Assembly (NCBI RefSeq): GCF_047238125.1
Contig: NZ_JBDFMH010000004.1
Span: 1-64,000 of the forward strand
Direction of reading: 5' to 3'
Origin: JBDFMH01 sp047238125
Lineage (GTDB): Bacteria; Pseudomonadota; Alphaproteobacteria; Sphingomonadales; Sphingomonadaceae
Length of the DNA stretch: 64,000 nucleotides
The notes under the pieces were generated by a model, which saw nothing but the letters and a program-made list of their open reading frames with translations, had not been told where the DNA came from and did no database searches. Positions 23,544 through 33,186 of this stretch are shown in pieces (position 1 is the stretch's first letter; the number at the start of each line of letters is the position of its first letter). The position numbers and the translations under genes were made by a program.

Positions 23544-26500
23544 ATGATCGCCCGCATCGTCACATGGGCGGTCGAGAAGCGCTGGCTTGTCCTGCTCCTC
23601 ACCGTCATCGTCGCCGCCATCGGCGCATTTTCCCTTTACCGGCTACCGATCGACGCGGTGCCGGACATCACCAACAATCAGGTCCAGATCAACGTCCGCG
23701 CGCCCGCCCTTTCGCCTGAATTGGTCGAGAAGCAGGTGTCGTTCCCGATCGAAACCGCGCTCGCCGGCACCCCGGGCCTCGAATATACCCGGTCGCTGAG
23801 CCGCAACGGCTTTGCCCAGATCACCGCCGTCTTCTCGGACGCGACAGACATCTATTTCGCCCGCCAGCAGGTGGGTGAGCGTCTGCAGGGTGTGCAAGAG
23901 AATCTGCCCGATGGCGTGAACCCCGAAATGGGTCCGATCGCAACCGGACTGGGCGAGGTGTACATGTACACTGTCCGGCTCGAGCACCGTGCGGATGACA
24001 AGCATAAGCCCGGTGAACCGGGCCAGCAGCCCGATGGCAGTTACATCACGCCAGAAGGCGAGCGACTGACGACCGAAGAGGACAAGGCGACCTACCTGCG
24101 TACCGCGCAGGACTGGATCGTGACGCCGCTTCTCAAGAACACCCCGGGCCTTGCCGGCGTGGACTCGATCGGGGGTTACGCCAAGCAATTCCTCGTTGTG
24201 CCCGACGTGCAGAAGCTGGCCTCGCTTGGCATCACGCTGACGGATCTGGGCAATGCGCTCGAGCGCAACAACACCAGCGTCGGGGGTGGATTCGTCAATC
24301 GCAATGGCGAAGGTCTGGCTGTTCGCTCGGATGCGCTCGTTCGCAACGCCAGCGAATTGGCCAGGACCGTGATCGCGACACGTAACGGCGTGCCGATCAC
24401 GGTCGAACAAGTCGCGACGATTAAGACGGGTCAGGCGATCCGCATGGGCTCGGCATCGGAGAACGGCACGGAGGTCGTCGTCGGGACCGCGATCATGCGG
24501 ATCGGCGAGAACAGCCGCATTGTATCGACCGCTGTCGCCGAGAAACTGAAGACGATCAATGCCTCGCTGCCCCCTGACGTCGTAATTCAGCCGGTGCTCA
24601 ATCGCACCGAGCTGGTCAATTCGACGATCAAGACGGTCGCGAAGAACCTGTCGGAAGGCGCGGTGCTGGTCATCGTCGTGCTCTTCCTGCTGCTCGGAAA
24701 CTTCCGCGCCGCGCTGATCGCAGCGTTGGTGATCCCGATCACCATGATGCTGACGGGCTTCGGGATGCTGCGTGCCGGCGTTTCCGCCAATCTGATGAGC
24801 CTTGGTGCCTTGGACTTCGGTCTGATCGTCGATGGCGCCGTCATCATCGTCGAAAACGCGCTGAGGCGGCTTGCCGAACAACAGCATCATGAAGGTCGCT
24901 TGCTGACCGTCAAAGAGCGGCTCGCGACCGTGGCAGCCGCTGCGCGCGAGATGATCCGGCCTTCGGTCTACGGGCAGGCGATCATCATCCTCGTCTACGT
25001 GCCGCTGCTCACGCTGACCGGCGTGGAGGGCAAGACGTTCGTGCCGATGGCGCTGACCGTCATCATCGCGCTCGCCTTCGCCTTCATCCTCTCTCTCACC
25101 TTCGTGCCGGCCATGATCGCAATCTGGCTGTCGAAGAAGGTGGAGGAGAAGGACGGCCGCATCATCACGTGGCTCAAGAAGCGCTACGAACCCGGTCTCG
25201 ACCAAGCGATGAGACGCCCGACGCTGACGATCGGGGCGAGTGTCGGAAGCCTGGTGGTGGCGGCGTTGGCCTTCACCACACTTGGCTCGGTGTTCCTGCC
25301 ACAGCTCGATGAAGGCGACTTGTTGATTCAGTCGCTCCGCATTCCGGCGACCTCGGTCCAGCAGAGCCAGGCGATGCAGGTGCCGATCGAACGAATGATG
25401 TCAAAGCAGCCGGAGGTGCAGTTCGTCTACTCCAAGACCGGCACTGCCGAGCTGGCGGCCGACCCGATGCCGCCCAACGCAACCGACATGTTCGTCATCC
25501 TGAAGCCGCGCAAGGATTGGCCGGACCCCGAGCTTCCCAAGGAAGAGCTGGTAAGCCGGATCGAGGGTAAGCTCGCGAAGATTCCGGGCAATGCCTATGA
25601 GATCACCCAGCCTATCCAAATGCGCTTTAACGAGCTGATCGCTGGCGTTCGCGGCGACATCGCGGTGAAGGTGTTCGGTGACGACTTCAACCAGATGAAC
25701 CGAACGGCAGAGCAGATCGCTGCGGTGCTGCGTAAGACGCAAGGCGCAGCAGACGTGAAGGTCGAGCAGACGACGGGCCTGCCCATGCTCGACATTCGGG
25801 TCAATCGCGATGCGATGGCGCGTTTGGGCGTCACTGCGCAGGATGTACAGGATACCGTAACTGCTACGCTTGGTGGTCGAACCTCTGGCCAGATCTTCGA
25901 AGGGGATCGCCGCTTCCCGGTGGTAATTCGCTTGTCCGAAGCGCAGCGCGCTGATCTCGGCCTGCTCGAACAGGTCCAGGTGCCGGTGGCAGGGGGGAGC
26001 TATGTGCCGCTTTCCAGTGTCGCCGATATCAAGGTCGTCGACGGCCCTAACCAGATCAGCCGCGAGAACGGCAAGCGGCGCGTTGTGGTACAAGCCAATG
26101 TACGTGGTCGCGACGTCGGCTCGGTGGTTGCGGATGCGCAAGCGGCGATCGGCAGCCAGGTTCGGCTGCCTGCTGGCGCCTATCTCGAATGGGGCGGTCA
26201 GTTCGAGAACCTGAAGTCGGCGAGCGACCGGCTGAAGCTGGTCATTCCGGCCTGCTTTATCCTGATTCTGCTGCTCCTTTACGGCGCATTGGGATCGGTT
26301 CGCGATGCCGCGATCGTGTTCACCGGCGTGCCCTTTGCGCTGGTGGGCGGCGTCCTGCTGCTGTTCGTCCGAGGCATGGACTTCTCGATCTCGGCCGCGG
26401 TAGGCTTTATCGCGCTGTCGGGCATCGCGGTCCTCAACGGCCTTGTCATGGTCAGCTCGATCCAGGACCTGATCCGATCGGGAATATCCCGGGAAGAGGC

Positions 26501-26789
26501 GGCACATGTGGGCGCGATGCAGCGTCTGCGGCCAGTCGTCATGACCGCGCTCGTCGCAAGCCTGGGCTTTGTGCCCATGGCACTGGGCGAAGGTGCGGGC
26601 GCGGAGGTGCAGAAGCCGTTGGCGACAGTTGTCATCGGCGGCCTCATCTCGGCGACGCTGCTGACGCTGTTCGTGCTGCCGACGCTCTATGCCCGGTTCG
26701 GACAGAAAGTGATCGAGAAGCCCGAGCACTACAATGAGGAGCATGAAGGAGACGACCACGGTCAGACCTTCGTGAACGACTTGGCCTGA
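23544..26789 (+). CDS. czcA: Heavy-metal RND pump CzcA
   Basis: 1081 residues, typical for HME-RND permeases. Twelve TM helices and two large periplasmic loops. The N-terminus (MIARIVTWAVEKRWLVLLLT) and PDITNNQVQINVRAPALSP are characteristic of CzcA, and TM4 carries the proton-relay segment DFGLIVDGAVIIVEN. It pumps divalent cations (Zn/Co/Cd) out via CzcBC. It starts 4 nt behind czcB and is followed by a strong terminator, so the CDF-czcICBA transcript ends here. Confidence 0.95.
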   Translation: MIARIVTWAVEKRWLVLLLTVIVAAIGAFSLYRLPIDAVPDITNNQVQINVRAPALSPELVEKQVSFPIETALAGTPGLEYTRSLSRNGFAQITAVFSDATDIYFARQQVGERLQGVQENLPDGVNPEMGPIATGLGEVYMYTVRLEHRADDKHKPGEPGQQPDGSYITPEGERLTTEEDKATYLRTAQDWIVTPLLKNTPGLAGVDSIGGYAKQFLVVPDVQKLASLGITLTDLGNALERNNTSVGGGFVNRNGEGLAVRSDALVRNASELARTVIATRNGVPITVEQVATIKTGQAIRMGSASENGTEVVVGTAIMRIGENSRIVSTAVAEKLKTINASLPPDVVIQPVLNRTELVNSTIKTVAKNLSEGAVLVIVVLFLLLGNFRAALIAALVIPITMMLTGFGMLRAGVSANLMSLGALDFGLIVDGAVIIVENALRRLAEQQHHEGRLLTVKERLATVAAAAREMIRPSVYGQAIIILVYVPLLTLTGVEGKTFVPMALTVIIALAFAFILSLTFVPAMIAIWLSKKVEEKDGRIITWLKKRYEPGLDQAMRRPTLTIGASVGSLVVAALAFTTLGSVFLPQLDEGDLLIQSLRIPATSVQQSQAMQVPIERMMSKQPEVQFVYSKTGTAELAADPMPPNATDMFVILKPRKDWPDPELPKEELVSRIEGKLAKIPGNAYEITQPIQMRFNELIAGVRGDIAVKVFGDDFNQMNRTAEQIAAVLRKTQGAADVKVEQTTGLPMLDIRVNRDAMARLGVTAQDVQDTVTATLGGRTSGQIFEGDRRFPVVIRLSEAQRADLGLLEQVQVPVAGGSYVPLSSVADIKVVDGPNQISRENGKRRVVVQANVRGRDVGSVVADAQAAIGSQVRLPAGAYLEWGGQFENLKSASDRLKLVIPACFILILLLLYGALGSVRDAAIVFTGVPFALVGGVLLLFVRGMDFSISAAVGFIALSGIAVLNGLVMVSSIQDLIRSGISREEAAHVGAMQRLRPVVMTALVASLGFVPMALGEGAGAEVQKPLATVVIGGLISATLLTLFVLPTLYARFGQKVIEKPEHYNEEHEGDDHGQTFVNDLA

Positions 26790-26791
26790 TG

Positions 26792-26830
26792 GATGAGCGG
26801 GGCGATCGCGGATCGCCCCGCTCATCTTTT
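26792..26830 (+). terminator. Intrinsic terminator after czcA
   Basis: Perfect 16-bp stem (GATGAGCGGGGCGATC with its complement), a GCG loop and then TTTT. It begins 3 nt after the czcA stop. Confidence 0.9.
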
Positions 26831-26842
26831 GGAGATGGGGAT

Positions 26843-27331
26843 ATGCCTCGCACCAGTACCAGCTCAATACTTCACGGCGGGCCGCTGCGCATCTGGTCGG
26901 CACTTACCGATCCGGATCATCGCCAGGCTTGGAGCCCGCTCGTATTTCTCGATAAACCGTCCCAGCTCGGCGACACGGAATGCACTTTTGCGATCCAGGG
27001 CATCACCCGACCGATGCGGACGCCCGCCCGGGTCGATCAATTCGACAAGCCGCACGCCTTCGCTTGGTCCTGCGGCATTCCTTATCTGTTCACGCTCGAA
27101 GAGCGGTACGAACTGGCAGGCGACGATGGCGGCACCAGGCTAACGCATAGCTGCACGCTGCGCGGGGCGCTCTCTGTGCCGTTCGCGGCGATGATGTTGC
27201 GCCGCCTGCGGTCCCTGATGATCGAGACCGACGATCGCCTCGCAACCTATTTGCGCTGGCGGGTGGGTCAGCCTGCCCGTGGGATCAATCGTCAGCGTGT
27301 CCCCTCCCGCTACAGGAGAAAGGCGCGATGA
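26843..27331 (+). CDS. SRPBCC-family protein
   Basis: 162 residues of START/polyketide-cyclase-like fold: PLRIWSALTDPDHRQAWSP at the start, LEERYELAGDDGGTRLTHS in the middle and a long C-terminal helix. The family binds hydrophobic ligands in a cavity. The start at 26843 was chosen because the upstream frame runs through the terminator. It overlaps the next gene by 4 nt and opens the 26.8-34.8 kb operon. No link to metals is visible in the protein itself. Confidence 0.78.
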   Translation: MPRTSTSSILHGGPLRIWSALTDPDHRQAWSPLVFLDKPSQLGDTECTFAIQGITRPMRTPARVDQFDKPHAFAWSCGIPYLFTLEERYELAGDDGGTRLTHSCTLRGALSVPFAAMMLRRLRSLMIETDDRLATYLRWRVGQPARGINRQRVPSRYRRKAR

Positions 27332-27705
27332 TGGTGCGCAAGAAACCGACGCTACCCGCCCTCATCCTCATTGTCGGGCTGGCGGCTTGCTCAGAAAGCA
27401 AGCCGCCAGCCCTCCCAACGGAACAGCAAATCCATTCATCCGACAGCGCCGTAGCAACCGGGGAAATGGGGCGGCATCCCTATCGCTGTTCCGACGGGGA
27501 ACAGTTGTTCGTCGATTACAAGGATGACGGCCTTCAGATCGACTTGCGGCGCTCCAGCAGCGGGGCGCCCATGACGCTGACTGCACCAGCGCAGGGCCTG
27601 CAATATGTCGGCGAGGCGGCCACCGCGACCTTCAAGGGGTCGCAGCTTACCATCGTGGAAGGCGATGGCCAGACCCGGACCTGCGAACGGGAGGGCACCC
27701 GATGA
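27328..27705 (+). CDS. MliC-like lipoprotein 1
   Basis: 125 residues. A lipobox-like LAACS near residue 22 suggests an envelope lipoprotein. The remainder has the MliC layout: YRCSDGEQLFVDY, LQYVGEAATATFKG and a terminal EGDGQTRTCER, with two cysteines that would form the disulfide of the family. MliC proteins inhibit C-type lysozyme; whether this one does is unknown. GGAGAAAGG precedes the start. A second, more distant relative lies at 29010. Confidence 0.65.
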   Translation: MMVRKKPTLPALILIVGLAACSESKPPALPTEQQIHSSDSAVATGEMGRHPYRCSDGEQLFVDYKDDGLQIDLRRSSSGAPMTLTAPAQGLQYVGEAATATFKGSQLTIVEGDGQTRTCEREGTR

Positions 27706-27750
27706 ACCGCCCCGTCTTCCGATACGTCGCATTGCAACGGGAGAGAAGCG

Positions 27751-28092
27751 ATGTCTGACACGTCGATCTCGAATGTGATGGCCATTCGCGCCGAAGTGAT
27801 CGCGCGAAGCCGTGCCTTGCGCGAGGCACAACCGGCGGCGCCGCCGAGCGTAACAACAGCCGCTCCAGCGTCCAGTTTCGCCGACACCCTCAATGCCGTG
27901 GTCGCGAAGGTTAACGAGACCCAAGAACAAGAGGATGTCGTCACCGAGGCTTATGAACGTGGTGAGACCACCGACATTGCGACCGTCGCGCTCATCCAGA
28001 GTCGGGCATCCATTACTTTCGAAGCAACCCTGCAAGTCCGGAACAAGCTGCTGTCAGCTTATCAAGACATCATGAACATGCCGATCGGATGA
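27751..28092 (+). CDS. fliE: Orphan flagellar basal-body protein FliE
   Basis: 113 residues, normal FliE length. The conserved C-terminal half is intact: FADTLNAVVAKVNETQEQED, AYERGETTDIATVALIQSRA and LQVRNKLLSAYQDIMNMP. FliE joins the MS ring to the rod. No other basal-body gene is nearby; it lies between a MliC-like lipoprotein and bestrophin in a metal-transport operon, with its own GGGAGAG Shine-Dalgarno. A decayed second copy is at 39715-40071. Confidence 0.88.
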   Translation: MSDTSISNVMAIRAEVIARSRALREAQPAAPPSVTTAAPASSFADTLNAVVAKVNETQEQEDVVTEAYERGETTDIATVALIQSRASITFEATLQVRNKLLSAYQDIMNMPIG

Positions 28093-28116
28093 TCGCAGGG
28101 AATTGGCGAAACTGAT

Positions 28117-29004
28117 ATGCTTGTCGGCACGAGGCCACGATTTAGGCAGATCATTATCGAGGTGTGGAAGCCACTCACGATCCTGTTCGTGTGGGACGTG
28201 GCGGTGACAGCATTCCACATAATGACGCCGATCAAGGAACCGCCTTTGCCGACGGCGCTGTTCGGCACCGCCATCGCCCTGTTCATGGGGTTCCGGACGA
28301 ACGCTGCCTATGCCCGCTGGTGGGAGGCGCGCACCTTGTGGGGGGCGCTTATCAATGCGTCGCGCAGCCTGGCCCGGATCACGCGCAGCCTGACCAAGGT
28401 GGAACCCGAGGGCAGCACGATGCGGCACGTCATCATCCTACGGCAGATCGCCTTTGCCCACTCGATGCGCTGCCAGCTTCGTCGGCAGTCGCCTTATGAA
28501 GAGATTGCCCGGGTCGCCGGCACGGACGTCGCCGATACAGCGCTGGGCCGCCTAAATCCGGCCAACGCGCTCTTGGAGGACATATCGGCCCTCTACGCCG
28601 ACGCTCTCGCGGAAGGCAGGATCAACGCCATCCAGCAAGCGACCGTCGAGCGTGTCCTGATCGACATCGCCAACGCGCAAGGCGGCATGGAGCGGATCAA
28701 GAATACGCCGCTGCCCAATGGCTTTCGGTTTTTCCCGAACCTCTTCACACGCGTCTTTTGCGTGTTTCTGCCGATCGCACTGGTCGAATCCCTCGGCCTT
28801 GCCACTCCGATAGGATCGACGCTGATCGGCCTCGTGTTTCTCGCGGTGCTCAGCATCGGCGAGGATTTGACCGATCCGTTCGCCAATAGCGTCCATGACG
28901 TGCCGCTGACCGCCATGTGCCGCACGATCGAGATCGACCTTCTCCAGACGGCGGGATTGTCGGCCCCCGAGCCATTGACGCCGGTCCACGGCGTGCTGTG
29001 GTAA
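28117..29004 (+). CDS. Bestrophin-family channel
   Basis: 295 residues. The family hallmarks are present: RPRFRQIIIEVWKPLTILFV at the start, GFRTNAAYARWWEAR after TM2, and FCVFLPIALVESLGLATPIG with IGEDLTDPF near the end. Bacterial bestrophins form pentameric ion channels in the inner membrane; selectivity is variable. 24 nt behind fliE and 5 nt before the next lipoprotein gene, so within one operon. Confidence 0.9.
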   Translation: MLVGTRPRFRQIIIEVWKPLTILFVWDVAVTAFHIMTPIKEPPLPTALFGTAIALFMGFRTNAAYARWWEARTLWGALINASRSLARITRSLTKVEPEGSTMRHVIILRQIAFAHSMRCQLRRQSPYEEIARVAGTDVADTALGRLNPANALLEDISALYADALAEGRINAIQQATVERVLIDIANAQGGMERIKNTPLPNGFRFFPNLFTRVFCVFLPIALVESLGLATPIGSTLIGLVFLAVLSIGEDLTDPFANSVHDVPLTAMCRTIEIDLLQTAGLSAPEPLTPVHGVLW

Positions 29005-29009
29005 GGGCG

Positions 29010-29393
29010 ATGCGCGCCTGGCTGCATCTGTCCGGTCGGACGATCGTGCCCCTCAGCGCCATTATGGCCGCTGGCTTGGCTGTAGCGGCGTGCAATCCGG
29101 CGCCGACCCAGCCAACCGAGTCTGCGCATGAAAAGCATCTGACGGAGAAGCTGATCGCACAGCGCATCATGTACTGCGACGACGGAGCGCGCGCCGATGT
29201 CGACTTCATCGACGATGGCTTGAAGATGGCTGTTACCTGGCTGCCCAACGGCAGGACCGAGATCCTACGCGCACAACGAACCGGCGAGGAGTTTCGCGGT
29301 GACCAGTCGCGGGCCGTCGTGGCGGGCGGGGCGATCGCCTTCATGCGACGCGGGAAGATCAGCGTCTGTCACCGAACTCCGGAGAAGCCGTAG
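29010..29393 (+). CDS. MliC-like lipoprotein 2
   Basis: 127 residues; lipobox AVAAC near residue 28. The mature part mirrors the protein at 27328: MYCDDGARADVDFIDDGL, a central G-x-E-I-L repeat and a C-terminal cysteine (ISVCHR). The resemblance is in layout rather than close identity. It sits between bestrophin and the ZIP transporter. Envelope role likely; precise function unknown. Confidence 0.58.
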   Translation: MRAWLHLSGRTIVPLSAIMAAGLAVAACNPAPTQPTESAHEKHLTEKLIAQRIMYCDDGARADVDFIDDGLKMAVTWLPNGRTEILRAQRTGEEFRGDQSRAVVAGGAIAFMRRGKISVCHRTPEKP

Positions 29394-29396
29394 AGT

Positions 29397-30083
29397 ATGC
29401 GGGCACTGCTTTACACACTTGCGCCTGTCCTGGCGGTCGTGCTCGGCGCGATTGTCGCGAGCCGCATCAAGTTGAAGCCCGGCCTTGTGGCTGGCCTCCA
29501 GCATCTCGCGGCCGGGGTCGTGTTCGCGGCGGCAGCGACCGAGATCCTTCCCCAAGTCAAGCACGAGGCTACACCCAGCGCAACGCTGATCGGCGGGGCG
29601 GCGGGCGTCGCGACCATGCTGGGGCTCAAGGCATTCGAGGCCCGCTTCAAAGGGCCGATGGCGTTGCTGGCCGCGATCGGCATCGACATCCTGGTCGACG
29701 GCCTGGTGCTCGGCCTTGCCTTCGTCGCGGGTGAGAAGGCGGGATTTCTGCTGACAATCGCGCTGACGCTCGAAGTGCTGTTCCTGGGACTGACGCTGAC
29801 CAGCGAGTTGGCGGAAACCTATCGCTCGCGCCTGCGCATCATCGTGATTGTCTCTGCATTGGCCCTGCTGCTGCCGGTCGGCGCGCTGGCGGCCGTACCG
29901 GTCGCCACGCTCTCGCCGGTAATGATCGCTGGCTTCCTCAGCTTTGGGCTGATGGCGCTGCTCTACCTCGTCACCGAAGAGCTGCTGGCGGAGGCGCACG
30001 AGAAGCAGGACACCCCGCTCATCAGCTCCATGTTCTTCGTAGGCTTCCTTGCCCTGCTGACGCTTGAGGAGATTATGGGATGA
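29397..30083 (+). CDS. ZIP-family metal transporter
   Basis: 228 residues with about eight TM helices. ZIP-type metal-site helices are seen: GLQHLAAGVVFAAAATEILP and IGIDILVDGLVLGLAF, and late TEELLAEAHE. ZIP proteins import divalent cations (Zn, Fe, Mn, Co); an importer inside an efflux operon is unusual, though some ZIP relatives act in both directions. It overlaps the next CDF gene by 4 nt. Confidence 0.78.
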   Translation: MRALLYTLAPVLAVVLGAIVASRIKLKPGLVAGLQHLAAGVVFAAAATEILPQVKHEATPSATLIGGAAGVATMLGLKAFEARFKGPMALLAAIGIDILVDGLVLGLAFVAGEKAGFLLTIALTLEVLFLGLTLTSELAETYRSRLRIIVIVSALALLLPVGALAAVPVATLSPVMIAGFLSFGLMALLYLVTEELLAEAHEKQDTPLISSMFFVGFLALLTLEEIMG

Positions 30084-30688
30084 TCCCGACCAATGACAAT
30101 AATGGCGGGCAAGAGCGCCGCACGCTCTGGATCGTCCTATTGCTGAACGCGGCGATCGCTGCGGGCTTTTTCGTGTCCGGCTTTTTTGCAGACTCCAGCG
30201 CGCTCATCGCTAACGGCGTCGATAACTTGTCTGACACGGCTGTCTATGGATTAAGTCTCGTGGCGCTCACGCGGGGGCAGACATGGAAGACCCGCGCCGC
30301 GATGGCCTCGGGCGTCATGCTGCTGATCTTCGCAGGCGGCATCCTGCTCGACGTCGGCCGACGCTACATCCAGGGCAGCGAGCCGATCGGTCCTACCATG
30401 ATGGTCATGTCGGCGATTGCCGGCGTCGTGAACTACGTCTGTCTTCGGCTGCTCCAGCGTCTCAAGGATCCGGACGTTAATCTCCGGGCAGCGACCACCT
30501 TCAGCTTCAACGACTTCATCTCGAATGGCGGCATCCTGATCGCCGGCGTGCTGGTGTTGTGGCTGGGCACCAACTGGCCGGACCTGCTGGTCGGCTTCGC
30601 GACCGCGATCATCGCCATCAAGGGCGGGATTGAGATCCTGCGCGATGCACGCGCCGAAACCAAGAACAGCGAAAGGAGGTCGTCATGA
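30080..30688 (+). CDS. Short CDF-family cation transporter 2
   Basis: 202 residues, six TM helices, no C-terminal cytosolic domain. TM2 site ANGVDNLSD and TM5 site FSFNDFISN, the same N-D-x-x-x-N variation as the transporters at 20013 and 63281. Expected to export a divalent cation. Overlaps the ZIP gene before it and the P1B-4 ATPase after it by 4 nt each, showing tight translational coupling. Confidence 0.85.
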   Translation: MIPTNDNNGGQERRTLWIVLLLNAAIAAGFFVSGFFADSSALIANGVDNLSDTAVYGLSLVALTRGQTWKTRAAMASGVMLLIFAGGILLDVGRRYIQGSEPIGPTMMVMSAIAGVVNYVCLRLLQRLKDPDVNLRAATTFSFNDFISNGGILIAGVLVLWLGTNWPDLLVGFATAIIAIKGGIEILRDARAETKNSERRSS

Positions 30689-33186
30689 ACGACAAGCTTG
30701 AACTCGATATTCCAGTGCTGTTGCCGGACCTCCCTGACGCGGCTGACGCTTGTTTGGACCGTCTGGTATCAACCCTGTCGAAGCGCGAAGGCGTCGAGCG
30801 GGCGCATGTGATCTGCGTCGATGGCGACACGCCGGCGGCGCTGTGCATCCATTTCGACGCGGCCAAGCTGCCGCTGCCGCGCTTGCGCGAGATGGTGCGA
30901 GCTGCGGGGGCCGAGATTACCGAACGCTTCGGTCATGCAATCTGGCAGGTGAAGGGTATCAATCACGAACGCCGTGCGCGGACCGTCAGCGATGCGCTGT
31001 GCGCCTTGCCCGGCGTGGTGCAGGCAAGCGCGAGCACCAGCGGCTCGGTTCGGGTCGAGTATGATCGTCGCGAAACCACCGAAGAGGAGGTGCGGGCTGC
31101 GCTTCGCAAACTGAAGGTCGGCGTGGGGAAGCGGGTCGCGGCTGACGACCATGCCGGTCACGACCACGGTCCCGGTAGCCACGGGGCGGGCCAGGAGAAC
31201 CATGGCCCCGGCGATGGTCACGACCATAGCCATGCCGAGTTTCTTGGCCCCAACACCGAGCTGATCTTTGCACTCGCCTGCGGCGCGCTGCTGGGGATCG
31301 GCTATGCCATCGAGAAGCTGGTTGCCGGCGTGCCGGATTGGCTGCCAACCATCTGCTATATCGCAGCCTATTTCTTCGGTGGGTTCTTTACCCTGCGGGA
31401 AGCGATCGACAATCTCCGGCTTAAAAAGTTCGAGATCGACACCCTGATGTTGGTCGCTGCCGCCGGCGCTGCTGCGCTAGGAGCATGGGCCGAAGGTGCG
31501 CTGCTCTTGTTCCTGTTTAGTCTCGGCCATGCGCTTGAGCATTATGCAATGGGCCGCGCCAAGAAGGCGATCGAGGCGTTGGCGAAGCTCGCCCCCGAAA
31601 CCGCAACCGTGCGGCGCGACGGGGCGACCAGCGAAATTCCGGTCGAACAGATGGTGGTCGGAGATATCGCCATTGTGCGCCCGAACGAGCGCCTGCCTGC
31701 CGACGGCTTCGTCATCAAGGGCATGAGCGCGATCAATCAGGCACCGGTGACAGGCGAGAGCATACCAGTAGACAAAGTGCCAGTCACAGACGCGGCGGCC
31801 GCACGCACCAAGCCCGATGCGGTTGACGCGGAGAGCCGGGTATTTGCCGGTACGATCAACGGCGGCGGCGCGATTGAGATCGAGGTGACGCGCCGTTCCA
31901 ATGAGAGCGCGCTTGCCAAGGTCGTAAAGATGGTGAGTGAAGCGGAGACGCAGAAGTCGCCGACGCAGCGCTTTACCGATCGCTTCGAGCGGGTTTTCGT
32001 GCCCGCCGTCCTGATCCTCTCGGTCCTGCTGCTGTTTGCCTGGGTCGTGGTCGACGAGCCGTTCCGTGACAGCTTCTACCGCGCGATGGCGGTTTTGGTG
32101 GCAGCAAGCCCCTGTGCGCTTGCGATCGCGACGCCGAGCGCGGTGCTGTCGGGCGTGGCACGCGCAGCGCGCGGCGGCGTGCTGGTGAAGGGCGGCGCCC
32201 CCTTGGAAAATCTCGGCTCCTTGAAGGCGATCGCCTTCGACAAGACCGGCACTCTGACCGAGGGGCGTCCGCGCATCACGGATGTCGTTCCTGTCGACGG
32301 CACGGACGAAGGTGAACTGCTGGCGCTGGCCGTCGCCGTCGAGGTGCTGAGCGATCATCCGCTGGCTCAGGCGATCGTCAAGGACGGTCGCGAACGCTTG
32401 AACGGGCGTGCTTTGCCCAGTGCTGGTGACCTCAAGAGTCTGACCGGTCGGGGCGTCACCGCTAGCGTGGATGGCGAGACGGTGTGGATCGGCAAGGCCG
32501 AGATGTTCGGGATGGAAGGCATTCCGGCGCTGGGGCAGGGTGCGCAGGATGCAATCACGCGACTGCGTGAAAACGGCCGCACCACGATGGTGGTACGCAA
32601 GGGGGATCGCGACCTGGGTGCGATTGGCCTAATGGACACCCCTCGCGAAGCTGCCAAGACCGCACTGCGCCGGCTGCACGACATGGGCGTGTCGCGGATG
32701 ATAATGATCTCCGGCGATCACCAAAAGGTTGCCGAAGCAATCGCCAATGACGTCGGGATCGACGAGGCATGGGGCGACCTCATGCCGGAAGACAAGGTTG
32801 CCGCGATCAAGAAGCTCGCTGGCGAGGACAAGGTCGCGATGGTGGGCGATGGCGTAAACGACGCGCCAGCCATGGCGAGCGCCACAGTCGGCATCGCCAT
32901 GGGCGCGGCGGGTTCCGACGTCGCGCTGGAGACGGCCGACGTCGCCCTGATGGCCGATGATTTGGCTCATCTGCCGTTCGCGGTCGGCCTCAGCCGCCAC
33001 ACCCGCGGCATTATCCGGCAGAACGTCTTCGTGAGCCTCGGCGTCGTCGCCTTTCTCGTGCCGGCGACGATCCTGGGCCTTGGAATCGGCCCGGCGGTGG
33101 CTGTTCACGAAGGATCGACCCTGCTGGTCGTCGTTAATGCGCTTCGGTTGCTGGCCTATCGTGACCCGGCAAAGCTAGCAGTATGA
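30685..33186 (+). CDS. P1B-4-type metal ATPase (CzcP/CoaT-like)
   Basis: 833 residues. Two ferredoxin-like N-terminal domains without CxxC are followed by a His-rich linker (DDHAGHDHGPGSHGAG, GDGHDHSHAE; residues about 153-185). TM6 has SPCALAIATP and TM8 has HEGSTLLVVVNALRL: the SPC/HEG(S/G)T pair defines the P1B-4 group (CzcP, CtpD, CoaT), which exports Co, Fe, Zn or Cd rather than Cu. DKTGTLTEG, TGES and GDGVNDAPAM are present. The overlap with the flanking CDF and oxidoreductase genes places it in the same operon. Confidence 0.92.
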   Translation: MNDKLELDIPVLLPDLPDAADACLDRLVSTLSKREGVERAHVICVDGDTPAALCIHFDAAKLPLPRLREMVRAAGAEITERFGHAIWQVKGINHERRARTVSDALCALPGVVQASASTSGSVRVEYDRRETTEEEVRAALRKLKVGVGKRVAADDHAGHDHGPGSHGAGQENHGPGDGHDHSHAEFLGPNTELIFALACGALLGIGYAIEKLVAGVPDWLPTICYIAAYFFGGFFTLREAIDNLRLKKFEIDTLMLVAAAGAAALGAWAEGALLLFLFSLGHALEHYAMGRAKKAIEALAKLAPETATVRRDGATSEIPVEQMVVGDIAIVRPNERLPADGFVIKGMSAINQAPVTGESIPVDKVPVTDAAAARTKPDAVDAESRVFAGTINGGGAIEIEVTRRSNESALAKVVKMVSEAETQKSPTQRFTDRFERVFVPAVLILSVLLLFAWVVVDEPFRDSFYRAMAVLVAASPCALAIATPSAVLSGVARAARGGVLVKGGAPLENLGSLKAIAFDKTGTLTEGRPRITDVVPVDGTDEGELLALAVAVEVLSDHPLAQAIVKDGRERLNGRALPSAGDLKSLTGRGVTASVDGETVWIGKAEMFGMEGIPALGQGAQDAITRLRENGRTTMVVRKGDRDLGAIGLMDTPREAAKTALRRLHDMGVSRMIMISGDHQKVAEAIANDVGIDEAWGDLMPEDKVAAIKKLAGEDKVAMVGDGVNDAPAMASATVGIAMGAAGSDVALETADVALMADDLAHLPFAVGLSRHTRGIIRQNVFVSLGVVAFLVPATILGLGIGPAVAVHEGSTLLVVVNALRLLAYRDPAKLAV

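Noticed and set aside
23643..26903. Two frames of about 500 residues opposite czcA
   Set aside because: Antisense of a conserved RND pump, low complexity, no start signals.
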